A stretch of DNA of 64,000 nt from JBGAPI01 sp044221335. Lineage in GTDB: Bacteria; Pseudomonadota; Gammaproteobacteria; Xanthomonadales; Ahniellaceae. The notes beneath the pieces are model-generated. The model was not told the DNA's origin. It searched no databases and was given only the letters and a program-made list of their open reading frames with translations. The stretch is from NCBI GenBank assembly GCA_044221335.1, contig JBGAPI010000025.1, positions 1-64,000 of the forward strand. Reading direction: 5' to 3'. Positions 6,597 through 14,441 of the stretch are shown here, piece by piece. The position numbers and the translations under genes are program-made. Positions within the stretch are counted from its first letter, which is position 1. The number at the start of each line of letters is the position of its first letter.

Positions 6597-9152
6597 CTAC
6601 AGCCGCGGGTCGATCGGCTCCGACTCCATCGCCAGCACCGCGAACACGCATTCGTGCACCCGGTACAGCGGCTCGTGCTCGACGAAGCGGTGCAGCGCCT
6701 CGAGGCCGAGCGCGGATTCGCGGATCGCGAGACCGCGCTTGGCGCCGACCGCACGCTGGCGCAGGCGGTCGAGGTTCGCCGGCAGCGTGTACTCCGAGCC
6801 GTAGATGATCCGGAGGTATTCGCGACCTCGCACCTTGAGCCCCGCCTGCACCAGCCCGCGCCGCGCGCTCACCACGCTGTCGACCGGCTTCGCCACCATG
6901 CCCTCGCCGCCGGCCGCGGTGAGCGCACTCCACCAGTCGATCGCCGCCTGCTCCGAGGCGGGATCGGCGAGGTCGACAAAGCGACGTTCGGTCCGTCGCA
7001 GCAGCGCCGGATCCGCAGCGACCAGCACGTCGAGGCGCTCCAGTTGCCAATCGTGCGGTCGCCGCAGCAGCACCTCGCGCTCCGCCGCCAGCAGGTGGAA
7101 GGGCGCGATCGACAGTCCGGCGAGACCGTCGCTCGGCCAGCAGTAGCGTTGCCAGGAGGCGACGTAGCGGTCGACCGCGTCGCGGCGCTCGGCGGACCGC
7201 GCCGCCAGTTCGTCGACCGCGCCGCCGAGGCGCGTGCGTGCCTGTGCGAGCGACGCGCCGATCGCGGCGAGTGCCGCCTGCCCCGCGCGCCCCGCCGGCG
7301 CGTACTGGCGATCGAGCAGCGCGCCGGCCTTGGCCGACCACGGCAGGATCTCGGCGTCGAGCACCAGCCAGTCGCTGACGAGTTCGTCCCATAGTCCCGC
7401 GGTCGTCACCGCGGCGACCAGGCGCGCGAGCAGTTCGGCCTCGACCGCGGCGTCGTCGAAGAACGCGCGCCCCGTACGGGTGTAGATCGCGCCCGGGCCG
7501 TCGATGCCGAAGCGCCTGCGTGCGACCGCCGGGTCGCGCGGCAGCACGATCACGGCGCGCGAGCCCATGTGCTTCTCCTCGCAGACCACGCGGCCGACAC
7601 CCTCGTGGCGGAAGAACGCGAAGGCCTCGTCGGGACGCTCCAGCAGCTCGCCCCGGGGACTGGTCTCCACCGGCGCCATCGTCGGCGGCAGATAGACCAG
7701 CCAGCGCGGGTCGATGGCGAAGCGGCTCATCACTTCCAGCGCGCTGGCGGCGTTCTCGGCGCGCACGGTGACGCGGTGGTGCAGGCGGGTCTCGATCACC
7801 CGCTTGCCGGTGACATCCTCGAGATCGAGCAGGTCGCCGCGCTCCGGCATTGCGGATTCCGTGGCGACCGGCACCAGCGGCTTCACCGGCTCGTACCAGA
7901 CCTTCGCCGCCGGCACCGACACCAGCTCGCGCTCGGGATAGCGCAATGCGGTCAACCGGCCGCCGAACACGCAGCCGGTGTCGATGCAGATCGTGCGGTT
8001 CAGCCATACCGCCTCCGGCACCGGCGTGTGGCCGTAGACGACCATCGCCGTGCCGCGGTAGTCGGCGGCCCAGTCGTAGCGCACCGGCAGGCCGTACTCG
8101 TCGGTCTCGCCGGTGGTCTCGCCGTACAGCGCGAAGTCGCGCACGCGGGCCGAGGCGCGACCCTGCAGGTCGGCGCGCAGCCCGGCGTGCGCGACGACGA
8201 GGCGACCCTCGTCGAGGACATAGTGGCCGACCAGGCGGTCGATGAACTTCGCCACCTCGTCGCCGAACTCCGCCGGCTCGGACTCGAGCTGTTCCAGCGT
8301 CTCGGCGAGTCCGTGGGTGATGCGCACGTCGCGACCGCGCAGCTTCCGCATCAGCTTGACGTCGTGGTTGCCGGGTACGCACAGCGCATTGCCGTCGGCC
8401 ACCATCCGCATCACCAGGCGCAGCACGCCGGGCGAATCCGGACCGCGGTCGACGAGGTCGCCGAGGAACAGCGCGCGACGGCCTTCCGGCGGCGTGACCC
8501 GCGGGTCGCTGCGATCGCCCTCGACGCGGTAGCCGAGCTCCGTCAGCAGCGCGACGAGCTCCTCGCGGCATCCGTGCACGTCGCCGATCAGGTCGAAGGG
8601 ACCGGTCTCGTCGCGCTTGTCGTTCCACAGTCGCGTGCGTTCGACGACCGCCGCATCGACCTCGGCGACGCTCTTCAGCACCGACAGCGACTTGAAGCCC
8701 TCGCGTTCGAGGTACCGAAGCGACTTCCGCAGCAGCCGCACCTGCTGGCGCACGACGTGCTCGCCGAACTGGCGGTCCGGACGGGCGGCGTTGCGTTCGT
8801 GGCAGACCTGCTCCGGCATGTCGAACACGATCGCCGCCATGAACACGTGGTACTCGCGGGCGAGGTCGGCCAGGCGCTTGCGATCCTCCGGCCGCACGTT
8901 GGTGGCGTCGATCACCACCAGCCTGCCGGCGGCGAGGCGCTTCTTCGCGATGTAGTAGAGGACGTCGAAGGCCTCGGAGCTCGCGGCCTGGTCGTTCTCG
9001 TCGTCGCTGACGAGGCCGCGACAGAAGTCGGAAGACAGCACCTCGGTCGCGCGGAAGTGCTTCCGCGCGAAGCTCGACTTGCCGCTGCCGCTGGCGCCGA
9101 TCAGCGCCACCACCGACAGCGCGGGAACCTTGCAGACGATGGACTCAGTCAC
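6597..9152 (-). CDS. pnkp: Polynucleotide kinase-phosphatase-adenylyltransferase (bacterial Pnkp)
   Basis: An 851-residue RNA end-healing and sealing enzyme. An N-terminal P-loop kinase (GASGSGKS, residues 19-26) phosphorylates 5'-OH ends. A central calcineurin-like 2',3' phosphatase follows, with GDVHGC (about 187), GDLVDRGP and PGNHD. The C-terminal adenylyltransferase/ligase part has the nucleotidyl Lys527 in EEKHMGSR. This domain order and length match characterised bacterial Pnkp. The start is GTG at 9152, overlapping the hen1 stop by 8 bases, so the two are translationally coupled. Pnkp and Hen1 are known to work as a complex that repairs ribotoxin-cleaved RNA; the Pnkp ligase is activated by Hen1. 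This is the last gene of the minus-strand RNA-repair run. Confidence 0.95.
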   Translation of the reverse strand: MTESIVCKVPALSVVALIGASGSGKSSFARKHFRATEVLSSDFCRGLVSDDENDQAASSEAFDVLYYIAKKRLAAGRLVVIDATNVRPEDRKRLADLAREYHVFMAAIVFDMPEQVCHERNAARPDRQFGEHVVRQQVRLLRKSLRYLEREGFKSLSVLKSVAEVDAAVVERTRLWNDKRDETGPFDLIGDVHGCREELVALLTELGYRVEGDRSDPRVTPPEGRRALFLGDLVDRGPDSPGVLRLVMRMVADGNALCVPGNHDVKLMRKLRGRDVRITHGLAETLEQLESEPAEFGDEVAKFIDRLVGHYVLDEGRLVVAHAGLRADLQGRASARVRDFALYGETTGETDEYGLPVRYDWAADYRGTAMVVYGHTPVPEAVWLNRTICIDTGCVFGGRLTALRYPERELVSVPAAKVWYEPVKPLVPVATESAMPERGDLLDLEDVTGKRVIETRLHHRVTVRAENAASALEVMSRFAIDPRWLVYLPPTMAPVETSPRGELLERPDEAFAFFRHEGVGRVVCEEKHMGSRAVIVLPRDPAVARRRFGIDGPGAIYTRTGRAFFDDAAVEAELLARLVAAVTTAGLWDELVSDWLVLDAEILPWSAKAGALLDRQYAPAGRAGQAALAAIGASLAQARTRLGGAVDELAARSAERRDAVDRYVASWQRYCWPSDGLAGLSIAPFHLLAAEREVLLRRPHDWQLERLDVLVAADPALLRRTERRFVDLADPASEQAAIDWWSALTAAGGEGMVAKPVDSVVSARRGLVQAGLKVRGREYLRIIYGSEYTLPANLDRLRQRAVGAKRGLAIRESALGLEALHRFVEHEPLYRVHECVFAVLAMESEPIDPRL

Positions 9153-10536
9153 GGCGGAACACTCCCATCTGGGTCGGGGCGCCGTGCACGGGATCGAGAT
9201 CGCCGATCGGCAGGAAACTCACCTGGTAGCCGCGACGCGCGGCGACGCCGCGGGCCCAGTCCTCGAACTGGGCGCGGGTCCACTCGAAGCGGTGGTCGGC
9301 ATGGCGGAAGCGGCCGGCGGGCAGCGCGTCGAACAGCACGTTGTATTCGGCGTTCGGCGTGGTGACGATCACGGCGCCCGGGCGCGCGCACTCGAACACG
9401 ACCCGCTCGAAGGCGCCGAGCCGGATCGCATCGAGATGCTCGATCACCTCCACCGCGCAGGCCGCGTCGAAGCCGGCGAGGCCGGCGTCGCGGTAGGTGA
9501 GCGCGCCCTGGCGCAGCTCGATCCGCTTCCGCTTCATCTCCGGCAGGCGGTCGAGGCGCAGGCGGTCGTGGGCAATGTCCAGCGCCCGGTTCGACACGTC
9601 GACCCCGAGGATGCGCTCGTAGCGGCGCTCGTCCAGCAGCCGCGCGAGCAGGCGGCCCTCGCCGCAGCCGAGATCGACGACCGAGGTCGCGCCGAGCGAA
9701 GCCAGCACGGACATCACGCTGCCCAGGCGCTGGTCGTTGAGGCTCAGCGGCTTCTCCAGCCGCTCTTCCGCTGCCTCGCGCTGTTCCTCGCGTTCGTCGA
9801 CGGTCTCGTCGTCGGAGTCGAGCAGTCGCGCCAGAGCGTCGCGCACCAGCGCGCGGCGATGGCGCAGGTAGCGTGCGACGATTCGGTCGCGCTCGGGATG
9901 CGCGGCGAGCCAGGCGCCCCCCTTCGCGAGCAGCTTGTCGACCTCGTCGGCGCCGATGAAGTAGTGCTTGTCGCCGTCGATCGCCGGCAGCAACACGTAG
10001 AGGTGCGACAGCATCTCCTTCAGCGGCAGCGTCGCCGTCAGCTTGAGCGCGACATGGCTCGGTCCGGCGACGTCGCCGTAGCCGCTGTCGTCGGTGAGCG
10101 GCGTCGCCTCGATCGCGTAGCCGAGCGGTTCGAACCACGCCGCGAGGATCTCCATGCCGCCGCGCACCCGCAGCACCGGCAGGTGGATCGCCAGCGGCAG
10201 TGGCGTATCGACCAGCTGCGGCCGCGCCTCGGAGCGGCCGGCCATCGCCGAGCGCAGCACGCGGGTCAGCGCGACGCTCAGGAAGGATGCCGAACAATAC
10301 GCACGGTCATTGATGTACGGATAGATGCCGGCTGCACCCTCCTTGCCGCGGGAGAGCGCCACCGGATCGACCTCGAGCAGCAGCGCCAGCGTGCATCGCT
10401 CTTCGTTCGCTTCCGGGTAGTAGACGACCGCATCACCGAACGCGAGCGAGAATCGCTGCACGCGATCGGGGTGCTTCGCCGTCAGGAAGCCGAGGTCGGT
10501 GGCGGGACGGTGGGTCATGGAGATTTCGAGGAGCAT
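9145..10536 (-). CDS. hen1: RNA 3'-terminal ribose 2'-O-methyltransferase Hen1
   Basis: A 463-residue protein with the two halves of bacterial Hen1. The N-terminal part starts MLLEISMTHRPATDLGFLTAKHPDR, the family signature, and activates the Pnkp ligase. The C-terminal methyltransferase has the SAM site VVDLGCGEG (about 283-291), the metal-binding EVIEHLD, and the block DHRFEWTRAQFEDWA. It methylates the 2'-OH of the 3' end at a break before sealing, making the joint resistant to renewed cleavage. I start at 10536 because this residue aligns with the family N-terminus; the frame is open to 10689 without similarity. The 500 bp upstream to the rtcA stop hold the tRNA-like RNA at 10747-10970. 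Confidence 0.95.
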   Translation of the reverse strand: MLLEISMTHRPATDLGFLTAKHPDRVQRFSLAFGDAVVYYPEANEERCTLALLLEVDPVALSRGKEGAAGIYPYINDRAYCSASFLSVALTRVLRSAMAGRSEARPQLVDTPLPLAIHLPVLRVRGGMEILAAWFEPLGYAIEATPLTDDSGYGDVAGPSHVALKLTATLPLKEMLSHLYVLLPAIDGDKHYFIGADEVDKLLAKGGAWLAAHPERDRIVARYLRHRRALVRDALARLLDSDDETVDEREEQREAAEERLEKPLSLNDQRLGSVMSVLASLGATSVVDLGCGEGRLLARLLDERRYERILGVDVSNRALDIAHDRLRLDRLPEMKRKRIELRQGALTYRDAGLAGFDAACAVEVIEHLDAIRLGAFERVVFECARPGAVIVTTPNAEYNVLFDALPAGRFRHADHRFEWTRAQFEDWARGVAARRGYQVSFLPIGDLDPVHGAPTQMGVFRRD

Positions 10537-10540
10537 GGCG

Positions 10541-10641
10541 GGCGCGGGGGACCGGTTCGGGCTGAGGGCTGATGGAAGAGGGCTGAGGGCCTGATCATGG
10601 GACATTTGCGCGCGGGTCCAAGGGTGCACGTTCGCGCACCC
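10541..10641. repeat. GGGCTGAGG repeats and a GC-rich hairpin
   Basis: 10558-10592 holds three GGGCTGA(G)GG units, an arrangement seen as dispersed intergenic repeat in related genomes. 10622-10641 forms a hairpin (GGGTGC with GCACCC) without a following T tract. Both lie between the hen1 start and the 3' end of the tRNA-like RNA; a role as processing or termination signal is possible but unproven. Confidence 0.4.
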
Positions 10642-10746
10642 GCCGGACAGCGCACTCCGACTCGCGAGACGGGTTCCGTCATCGCACACCGGATCGCTGC
10701 GACGTCGAATTCGAGCTTCGGGCCGCGGCTACCGCCGCCCCACTCT

Positions 10747-10970
10747 CGGTGAATCGCAGTGCCGGCGGGACTCGAACCCGCAACCGGCCTCCGCGGTGCA
10801 TTACTACCGCGTGTGATCGGGCTTGAAACGCGCGCCACTTCCGGACCGTGCGAGGACCCGGTCGCTGCATCCGCAAATTGCCGCCCATCACCTAGGCGTA
10901 GGCATTTTCGACCTCACCAGCTTCGTTTGCTGGCCGCTCGCCGTTTTGCGTTCGGCACTGCGATTCACCG
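10747..10970 (-). ncRNA. tRNA-shaped structured RNA closed by an 18-bp stem
   Basis: On the minus strand 10970-10953 (CGGTGAATCGCAGTGCCG) is perfectly complementary to 10764-10747. The 3' arm is abutted, with no gap, by a standard T arm (GCGGG, loop TTCGAGT, CCCGC; 10781-10765), exactly as T and acceptor stems join in tRNA. On the 5' side two A residues follow the stem, then a weak 3-bp D-like hairpin and a 5-bp stem with 7-nt loop (CCAGC, AAACGAA, GCTGG; 10933-10917) in the anticodon position. About 130 nt then separate this from the T arm where a variable loop would be. The loop lacks T33 and the D loop lacks GG, so it is not a working tRNA. It resembles the tRNA-mimicking RNAs of Ro60/Rtc operons. 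A further hairpin (10980-11004) lies between it and the rtcA stop. Confidence 0.65.
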
Positions 10971-11036
10971 CATTCGCTTGTGGGAGGGGCTGGCCCTCTC
11001 CCACATCGTTCCTCGCGATGGCGCGCAAGGCGCGCC

Positions 11037-12074
11037 CTACACCGCCACCGTCACCCGCCACCGCCGCTGCGGATCGCCCTCGTCCGGCGCGATCGTCACC
11101 TCGCCCATGCCGGAGGCGCTGATGACGGCGGCGTTGGTCTCGAGGTGCGTGCTCGGCCGCCCGGTCACGAAGGTCCCGCCGCCGCCGAGCAGCATCGGCA
11201 GCAGCAACTGGTCGGACAGGTGCTCGCCGACCGGCGCGCCGTGCGCGAGGTAGCCGCGCAGCGCGTCGATCGCCTGGCGGCCGACCGCCTCCGCACTGGT
11301 GCCGACCTGGCCGAGCTCCGTGACGAGCTCTGTGACCTGCTCGAAACGCGCGAGCAGCAGCAGCGCGTTGGCGTTGCCGGGTCCGGCCGGGAGCGCGCGC
11401 TGGCCGAGCACCGCCCGCGGGAACGCGCGCCGCACCTCGCCGAGCTCGCGTTCGACGATCTTCGACGACAGGTTCGCGACCATGCCGATCGCCTCGACAC
11501 CGCGCTCCGCGCCGCGCTCGGTGAGCGCGAGCGGACGCAGCGTCGCCGGCCGCACGGTCAGGCGCACCTTGCCGCCACCGACCGGGAAGAAGCCGTGGCG
11601 GACCAGCTCGAAGTCGACCTCGGCGCCGATCGCGCGAAGCTGCGGCACGAACACCTCCGCGATGAAGTCGGCCGACGGCGCCAGCGGGTTGTGGGTGCCG
11701 CCTTCGATCTCGAGCGTGCTCGGCCCGTCGGCCGCGAGCAGCGCCGGCAGCACGGTCTGCAGCACCAGCAGCGTGCTGCCGGCGGTGCCGATCGCGAACG
11801 TGTAGTGGCCCGGGGTGATCGCGCTCGGGGTGAAGCGGAGCTTCGTCGAGCCGACCTCGGCGCCTTCGACAGTCGCGGCCGCGATCCGCTCGGCCGCGCG
11901 CACGCAGGTCAGATGCTGGCGCATCAGGCCGGGCTTGGCGCGGCCGGCGCGGATCTGGTCGATCTCCAGCGGCCTGCCGGAGAGCATCGACAGGGCAAGC
12001 GAGGTGCGCAGCACCTGGCCGCCGCCTTCGCCCTGGGAGCCGTCGATGTGGAGGGTCTGCTTCGAAGTCTTCAT
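11037..12074 (-). CDS. rtcA: RNA 3'-terminal phosphate cyclase RtcA
   Basis: A 345-residue protein that uses ATP to convert RNA 3'-phosphates to 2',3'-cyclic phosphates. It shows the family start (HIDGSQGEGGGQVLRTSLALS), the substrate-binding block RAGRAKPGLMRQHLT, and the nucleotidyl acceptor His310 in STHLETNAAV near the C-terminus. Length matches E. coli RtcA. The start at 12074 fits the family N-terminus though no clear ribosome site precedes it; an ATG at 12125 is upstream in frame. Its stop TAG is the first bases of a TAGGGCG palindromic repeat. It follows the unknown gene at 12150-12836 and rtcB on the same strand, so it belongs to the RtcR-controlled run. Confidence 0.95.
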   Translation of the reverse strand: MKTSKQTLHIDGSQGEGGGQVLRTSLALSMLSGRPLEIDQIRAGRAKPGLMRQHLTCVRAAERIAAATVEGAEVGSTKLRFTPSAITPGHYTFAIGTAGSTLLVLQTVLPALLAADGPSTLEIEGGTHNPLAPSADFIAEVFVPQLRAIGAEVDFELVRHGFFPVGGGKVRLTVRPATLRPLALTERGAERGVEAIGMVANLSSKIVERELGEVRRAFPRAVLGQRALPAGPGNANALLLLARFEQVTELVTELGQVGTSAEAVGRQAIDALRGYLAHGAPVGEHLSDQLLLPMLLGGGGTFVTGRPSTHLETNAAVISASGMGEVTIAPDEGDPQRRWRVTVAV

Positions 12075-12090
12075 GACAGCCGATTCTTGT

Positions 12091-12154
12091 CGTAGGGCGG
12101 GCACCGCCCGCCATTGCCAAATCATCTCGCTATGGCGGGCTTGCCCGCCCTACG
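12091..12154. repeat. TAGGGCGGGC palindromic repeat
   Basis: Arms CGTAGGGCGGGC (12091-12102) and its exact reverse complement (12143-12154) enclose a spacer containing smaller GGCGGGC/GCCCGCC palindromes. The right arm supplies the TAG stop of the gene at 12150-12836. It lies inside the RNA-repair run, between that gene and rtcA. Confidence 0.8.
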
Positions 12155-12836
12155 CGTTGGTCAAACCGTGATCGCGCAGCTGGCGGTGGTTGAGCTGACG
12201 CTTCTCCAGGATGCGCATGCGCTTGCCGCCGCGTTCGTAGTCCCAGTCGCGCACCTTCGGACGATGCTGCCAGGGAACGACCTCGGCGCGGACCCGGAAC
12301 CAGATTCCGCATTCGCGCCACAGGACGTCGCCGCCCGGAAGGTCGCGGATATCGGGGTCGGACAGTTCCGCCTGATGCTTGCGCTTGCGCGCCTCGTTGC
12401 TCATCGGCTCCTGCCAGCGCAGCAGGCCGGTGTGGGGATGCACGTACAGCCCCTCCACCGGAGCGCGGTGGCGATGCCTCCACCAGCCGGTGGTCGCGTA
12501 GACCTTGCGGTCCGCGCCGACTTCGCACTCGATCTCGACCTCGCCGCGCGCGTGATCGAGCAGATGCCGACCGGTCACGCTGCGCGGGTCGATTCCAGCG
12601 CAAAGCTCGCTCCACACCTTGTCCCATGGCCGGTTGACCTGCGACCGCAGCCAGCGGCGCAACGGACCCAGGTGGTCGTCGAACCACTTGGTGCGCAGCG
12701 GCGTCGGGCGCAGTTCGCGAGCGTAGCTGTCGTCGTCGACGTACTCGGCGGCACGCGGCTTGTTGTTGCGGCGGGTCTTGATCCGCATCCCTCTGCGCGG
12801 GCGCTCGATCAGGACTTCGTTCATGTCGGGGCGCAT
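12150..12836 (-). CDS. Unknown protein encoded between rtcB and rtcA
   Basis: A 228-residue soluble, basic protein I cannot name. Notable blocks are LIERPRRGMRIKTRR near the start, FDDHLGPLRRWLRSQVNRP followed by WDKVWSELCAGID (about 70-100), and HPHTGLLRWQEP. The GPLxRxLxxxxxRPWDxVxSE pattern is, to my recollection, found in uncharacterised proteins of several phyla, so this is probably a real conserved family. The Arg/Lys/His-rich composition suits nucleic acid binding (inference). I start at 12836 because GGAAG lies 7 bases upstream; ATG at 12842 and 12824 are alternatives. Placed between rtcB and rtcA, it is a candidate accessory factor of RNA repair. The stop codon belongs to a palindromic repeat. 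Confidence 0.75.
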   Translation of the reverse strand: MRPDMNEVLIERPRRGMRIKTRRNNKPRAAEYVDDDSYARELRPTPLRTKWFDDHLGPLRRWLRSQVNRPWDKVWSELCAGIDPRSVTGRHLLDHARGEVEIECEVGADRKVYATTGWWRHRHRAPVEGLYVHPHTGLLRWQEPMSNEARKRKHQAELSDPDIRDLPGGDVLWRECGIWFRVRAEVVPWQHRPKVRDWDYERGGKRMRILEKRQLNHRQLRDHGLTNA

Positions 12837-12879
12837 GGCCATTCTTCCGTTCGTCGTTGTTCGATGATCGGGCTGGCTC

Positions 12880-12927
12880 CTCACCCCGGCCCTCTCCCCT
12901 GCAAGCGGGGGAGAGAGAGTCGGATTG
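12880..12927. repeat. CCCTCTCCCC/GGGGGAGAG palindromic repeat
   Basis: CTCCTCACCCCGGCCCTCTC is followed by CCCTGCAAGCGGGGGAGAG, forming a CCCC-GCAA-GGGG type hairpin. It is a shorter cousin of the element at 55920-56052 and fills the space between rtcB and the next gene of the run. Confidence 0.6.
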
Positions 12928-12936
12928 CGAGCTAGC

Positions 12937-14175
12937 TCAGCCCTTCACACACACCACTTGTTTCAACGTATGCACGATCTCGACGAGATCGGACTGCGCC
13001 GCCATCACCTTCTCGATCGGCTTGTACGCCGCCGGCGACTCGTCGATCACGTCGGCGTCCTTGCGGCATTCGACGTCGGCGGTGGCCGCGCGGTGTTCGT
13101 CCAGCGTGATGCGCCGCTTCGCCTCGCCGCGGCTCATCACCCGGCCCGCGCCGTGCGAGCAGGAGCAGAACGCGTCCTCGTTGCCGAGGCCACGCACGAT
13201 GAAGCTCTTCGCGCCCATCGAGCCGGGGATGATCCCGAGCTCGCCGGCACGCGCGCTCACCGCGCCCTTGCGGGTCACGTACAGCGAGCGGCCCGCGTGG
13301 GTCTCCTTCTGCACGTAGTTGTGATGGCAATTCACCGCCTCACGGTCGGTCTGGAACGACTTCGGCACCTCGTCCGCCAGCGCCGCCAGGGCGCGCCGCA
13401 TCATCAGCTCGCGGTTGCTGCGGGCGAAACGCTGCGCCCAGTCGACCGCGAACACGTAGTCGGCGAAATGCTGCGACCCTTCCTCGAAGTACGCGAGGTC
13501 GCGGTCCGGCAGGTTGGCGACGTGGTGCTGCATGTCGCGCTTGGCCAACTCGATGTAGTGCGTGCCGATGGCGTTGCCGATCCCGCGCGACCCCGAGTGC
13601 AGCATGATCCACACCCGCTGCTCGGTATCGACGCAGACCTCGACGAAGTGGTTGCCGGTCCCGAGCGTTCCGAGGTGGACGTGGCTGTTCGCGCGCCGGA
13701 AGCGCGGCTCGCGGGCGCACAGGCGCTCGAAGTCCGTTTCCAGCATGCGCCAGGCCGTGGTCACCGCCGCCGGCAACGCCTGCCACGCCCCCTTGTCGAC
13801 GCCCTTGGGATTGCGGCCATGCGGGATGGCCCGCTCGAGCCTCGAGCGCAGGCGGACGAGGGAGTCCGGCAGGTCCGTCGCGGTCAGCGTGGTGCGAGTC
13901 GCGATCATGCCGCAGCCGATGTCGACGCCGACGGCGGCCGGGATGATCGCGCGCTCGGTCGGCACGACCGAACCGACAGTCGCGCCGATGCCGAGATGCA
14001 CGTCCGGCATCACCGCGATCCACGGCCCGACCACCGGCAGCCGCGCCAGCTTCTTCAGCTGCTCGCGCGCCTGGGATTCCAGCGGCACGCCACGGGTCCA
14101 GTGGCGGATCGGTACCGCACCGGGCTCCTGCAGCAGCTCGTAGCCGCCGGCTTCCTGGGACTGGGTTTCGCTCAT
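12937..14175 (-). CDS. rtcB: RNA-splicing ligase RtcB
   Basis: A 412-residue GTP-dependent ligase that joins 2',3'-cyclic or 3'-phosphate RNA ends to 5'-OH ends. Metal- and GTP-binding signatures are all present: PDVHLGIGATVGSVVP, VGVDIGCGMIATRT (metal Cys), GTGNHF, LHSGSRGIGNAIG, GSMGAKSF, and CSHGAGRVMSR with His341 as the guanylylated residue. Length matches E. coli RtcB (408). Start at 14175 is supported by AAGGA 8 to 12 bases upstream. It lies directly downstream of two structured RNAs and Ro60 and upstream of rtcA. It provides sealing for cyclic-phosphate breaks, complementing Pnkp/Hen1 at the end of the same run. Confidence 0.97.
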   Translation of the reverse strand: MSETQSQEAGGYELLQEPGAVPIRHWTRGVPLESQAREQLKKLARLPVVGPWIAVMPDVHLGIGATVGSVVPTERAIIPAAVGVDIGCGMIATRTTLTATDLPDSLVRLRSRLERAIPHGRNPKGVDKGAWQALPAAVTTAWRMLETDFERLCAREPRFRRANSHVHLGTLGTGNHFVEVCVDTEQRVWIMLHSGSRGIGNAIGTHYIELAKRDMQHHVANLPDRDLAYFEEGSQHFADYVFAVDWAQRFARSNRELMMRRALAALADEVPKSFQTDREAVNCHHNYVQKETHAGRSLYVTRKGAVSARAGELGIIPGSMGAKSFIVRGLGNEDAFCSCSHGAGRVMSRGEAKRRITLDEHRAATADVECRKDADVIDESPAAYKPIEKVMAAQSDLVEIVHTLKQVVCVKG

Positions 14176-14211
14176 GACACGTTTCCTTCGTTCAATTCCA
14201 TCGAATCAAGC

Positions 14212-14283
14212 TCGATGCGGGCGACCAGGGTTTCCAGGACGGGACATGGGTGATGTAGTCCTGGAGGCATTCGCCCGCATCGA
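14212..14283 (-). ncRNA. Candidate second Y-type RNA or processing hairpin
   Basis: A 72-nt stem-loop: 13 perfect base pairs (TCGATGCGGGCGA with its complement, 14212-14224 and 14271-14283), an asymmetric internal loop, then 8 further pairs (TCCAGGAC with GTCCTGGA, 14233-14240 and 14258-14265) and a 17-nt apical loop. The long stem broken by an internal loop recalls the Ro-binding stem of Y RNAs, and Ro operons often carry two Y RNAs. There is no T tract, so it is not a classical terminator. It sits between the permuted tRNA-like RNA and rtcB, and could instead be an RNA-processing signal protecting the rtcB message. Confidence 0.5.
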
Positions 14284-14292
14284 TTTCCAAAA

Positions 14293-14441
14293 GCGGCTTG
14301 AATCACGACGACCAGGATCGCAGAGACGTCGGCGCTCTGACCGTTGAGCTACGGCCGCTCGCGCAGCCGACGGGATTCGAACCCGCAACCTCCAGCGTGA
14401 CAGGCTGTAGTCCCTGCAGCATTCGTCGTGATTCAAGCCGC
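14293..14441 (-). ncRNA. Bacterial Y RNA (YrlA-like) with circularly permuted tRNA domain
   Basis: A perfect 19-bp stem (14441-14423 with 14311-14293, GCGGCTTGAATCACGACGA) closes a 111-nt domain. Reading 5' to 3' inside it: a hairpin-rich segment, a T arm (GCGGG TTCGAAT CCCGT, 14386-14370), a 7-bp acceptor stem (CGGCTGC with GCGGCCG, one G-T wobble) capped by a GCGA tetraloop (14362-14359), then TA and a perfect D arm (GCTC AACGGTCA GAGC, 14349-14334), then a segment leading back to the outer stem. The tRNA order is thus permuted, with acceptor ends joined by a tetraloop and the anticodon arm replaced by the long stem. This matches the published architecture of YrlA-type Y RNAs, and the Ro60 gene is 430 bp upstream. 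Confidence 0.85.

Noticed and set aside
4276..8628. Open frame of 1,450 codons on the minus strand
   Set aside because: Arg/Ala/Gly-rich translation without motifs, lying antisense to lytS/lytR and the secreted protein and out of frame within pnkp; a GC-rich shadow.
10765..10860. Canonical or decayed tRNA with acceptor AGTGGCG/CGGCACT
   Set aside because: This pairing has one mismatch, gives 82 nt without a D arm, and is outcompeted by the perfect 18-bp stem with 10953-10970.
10759..11253. Plus-strand ORF of 164 codons
   Set aside because: It overlaps the structured RNA and the 3' end of rtcA antisense; composition is shadow-like.
14334..14386. Canonical tRNA gene
   Set aside because: T arm and D arm are perfect but in reversed order with a tetraloop joining the acceptor strands; no anticodon arm can be placed. 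Called as a Y RNA.
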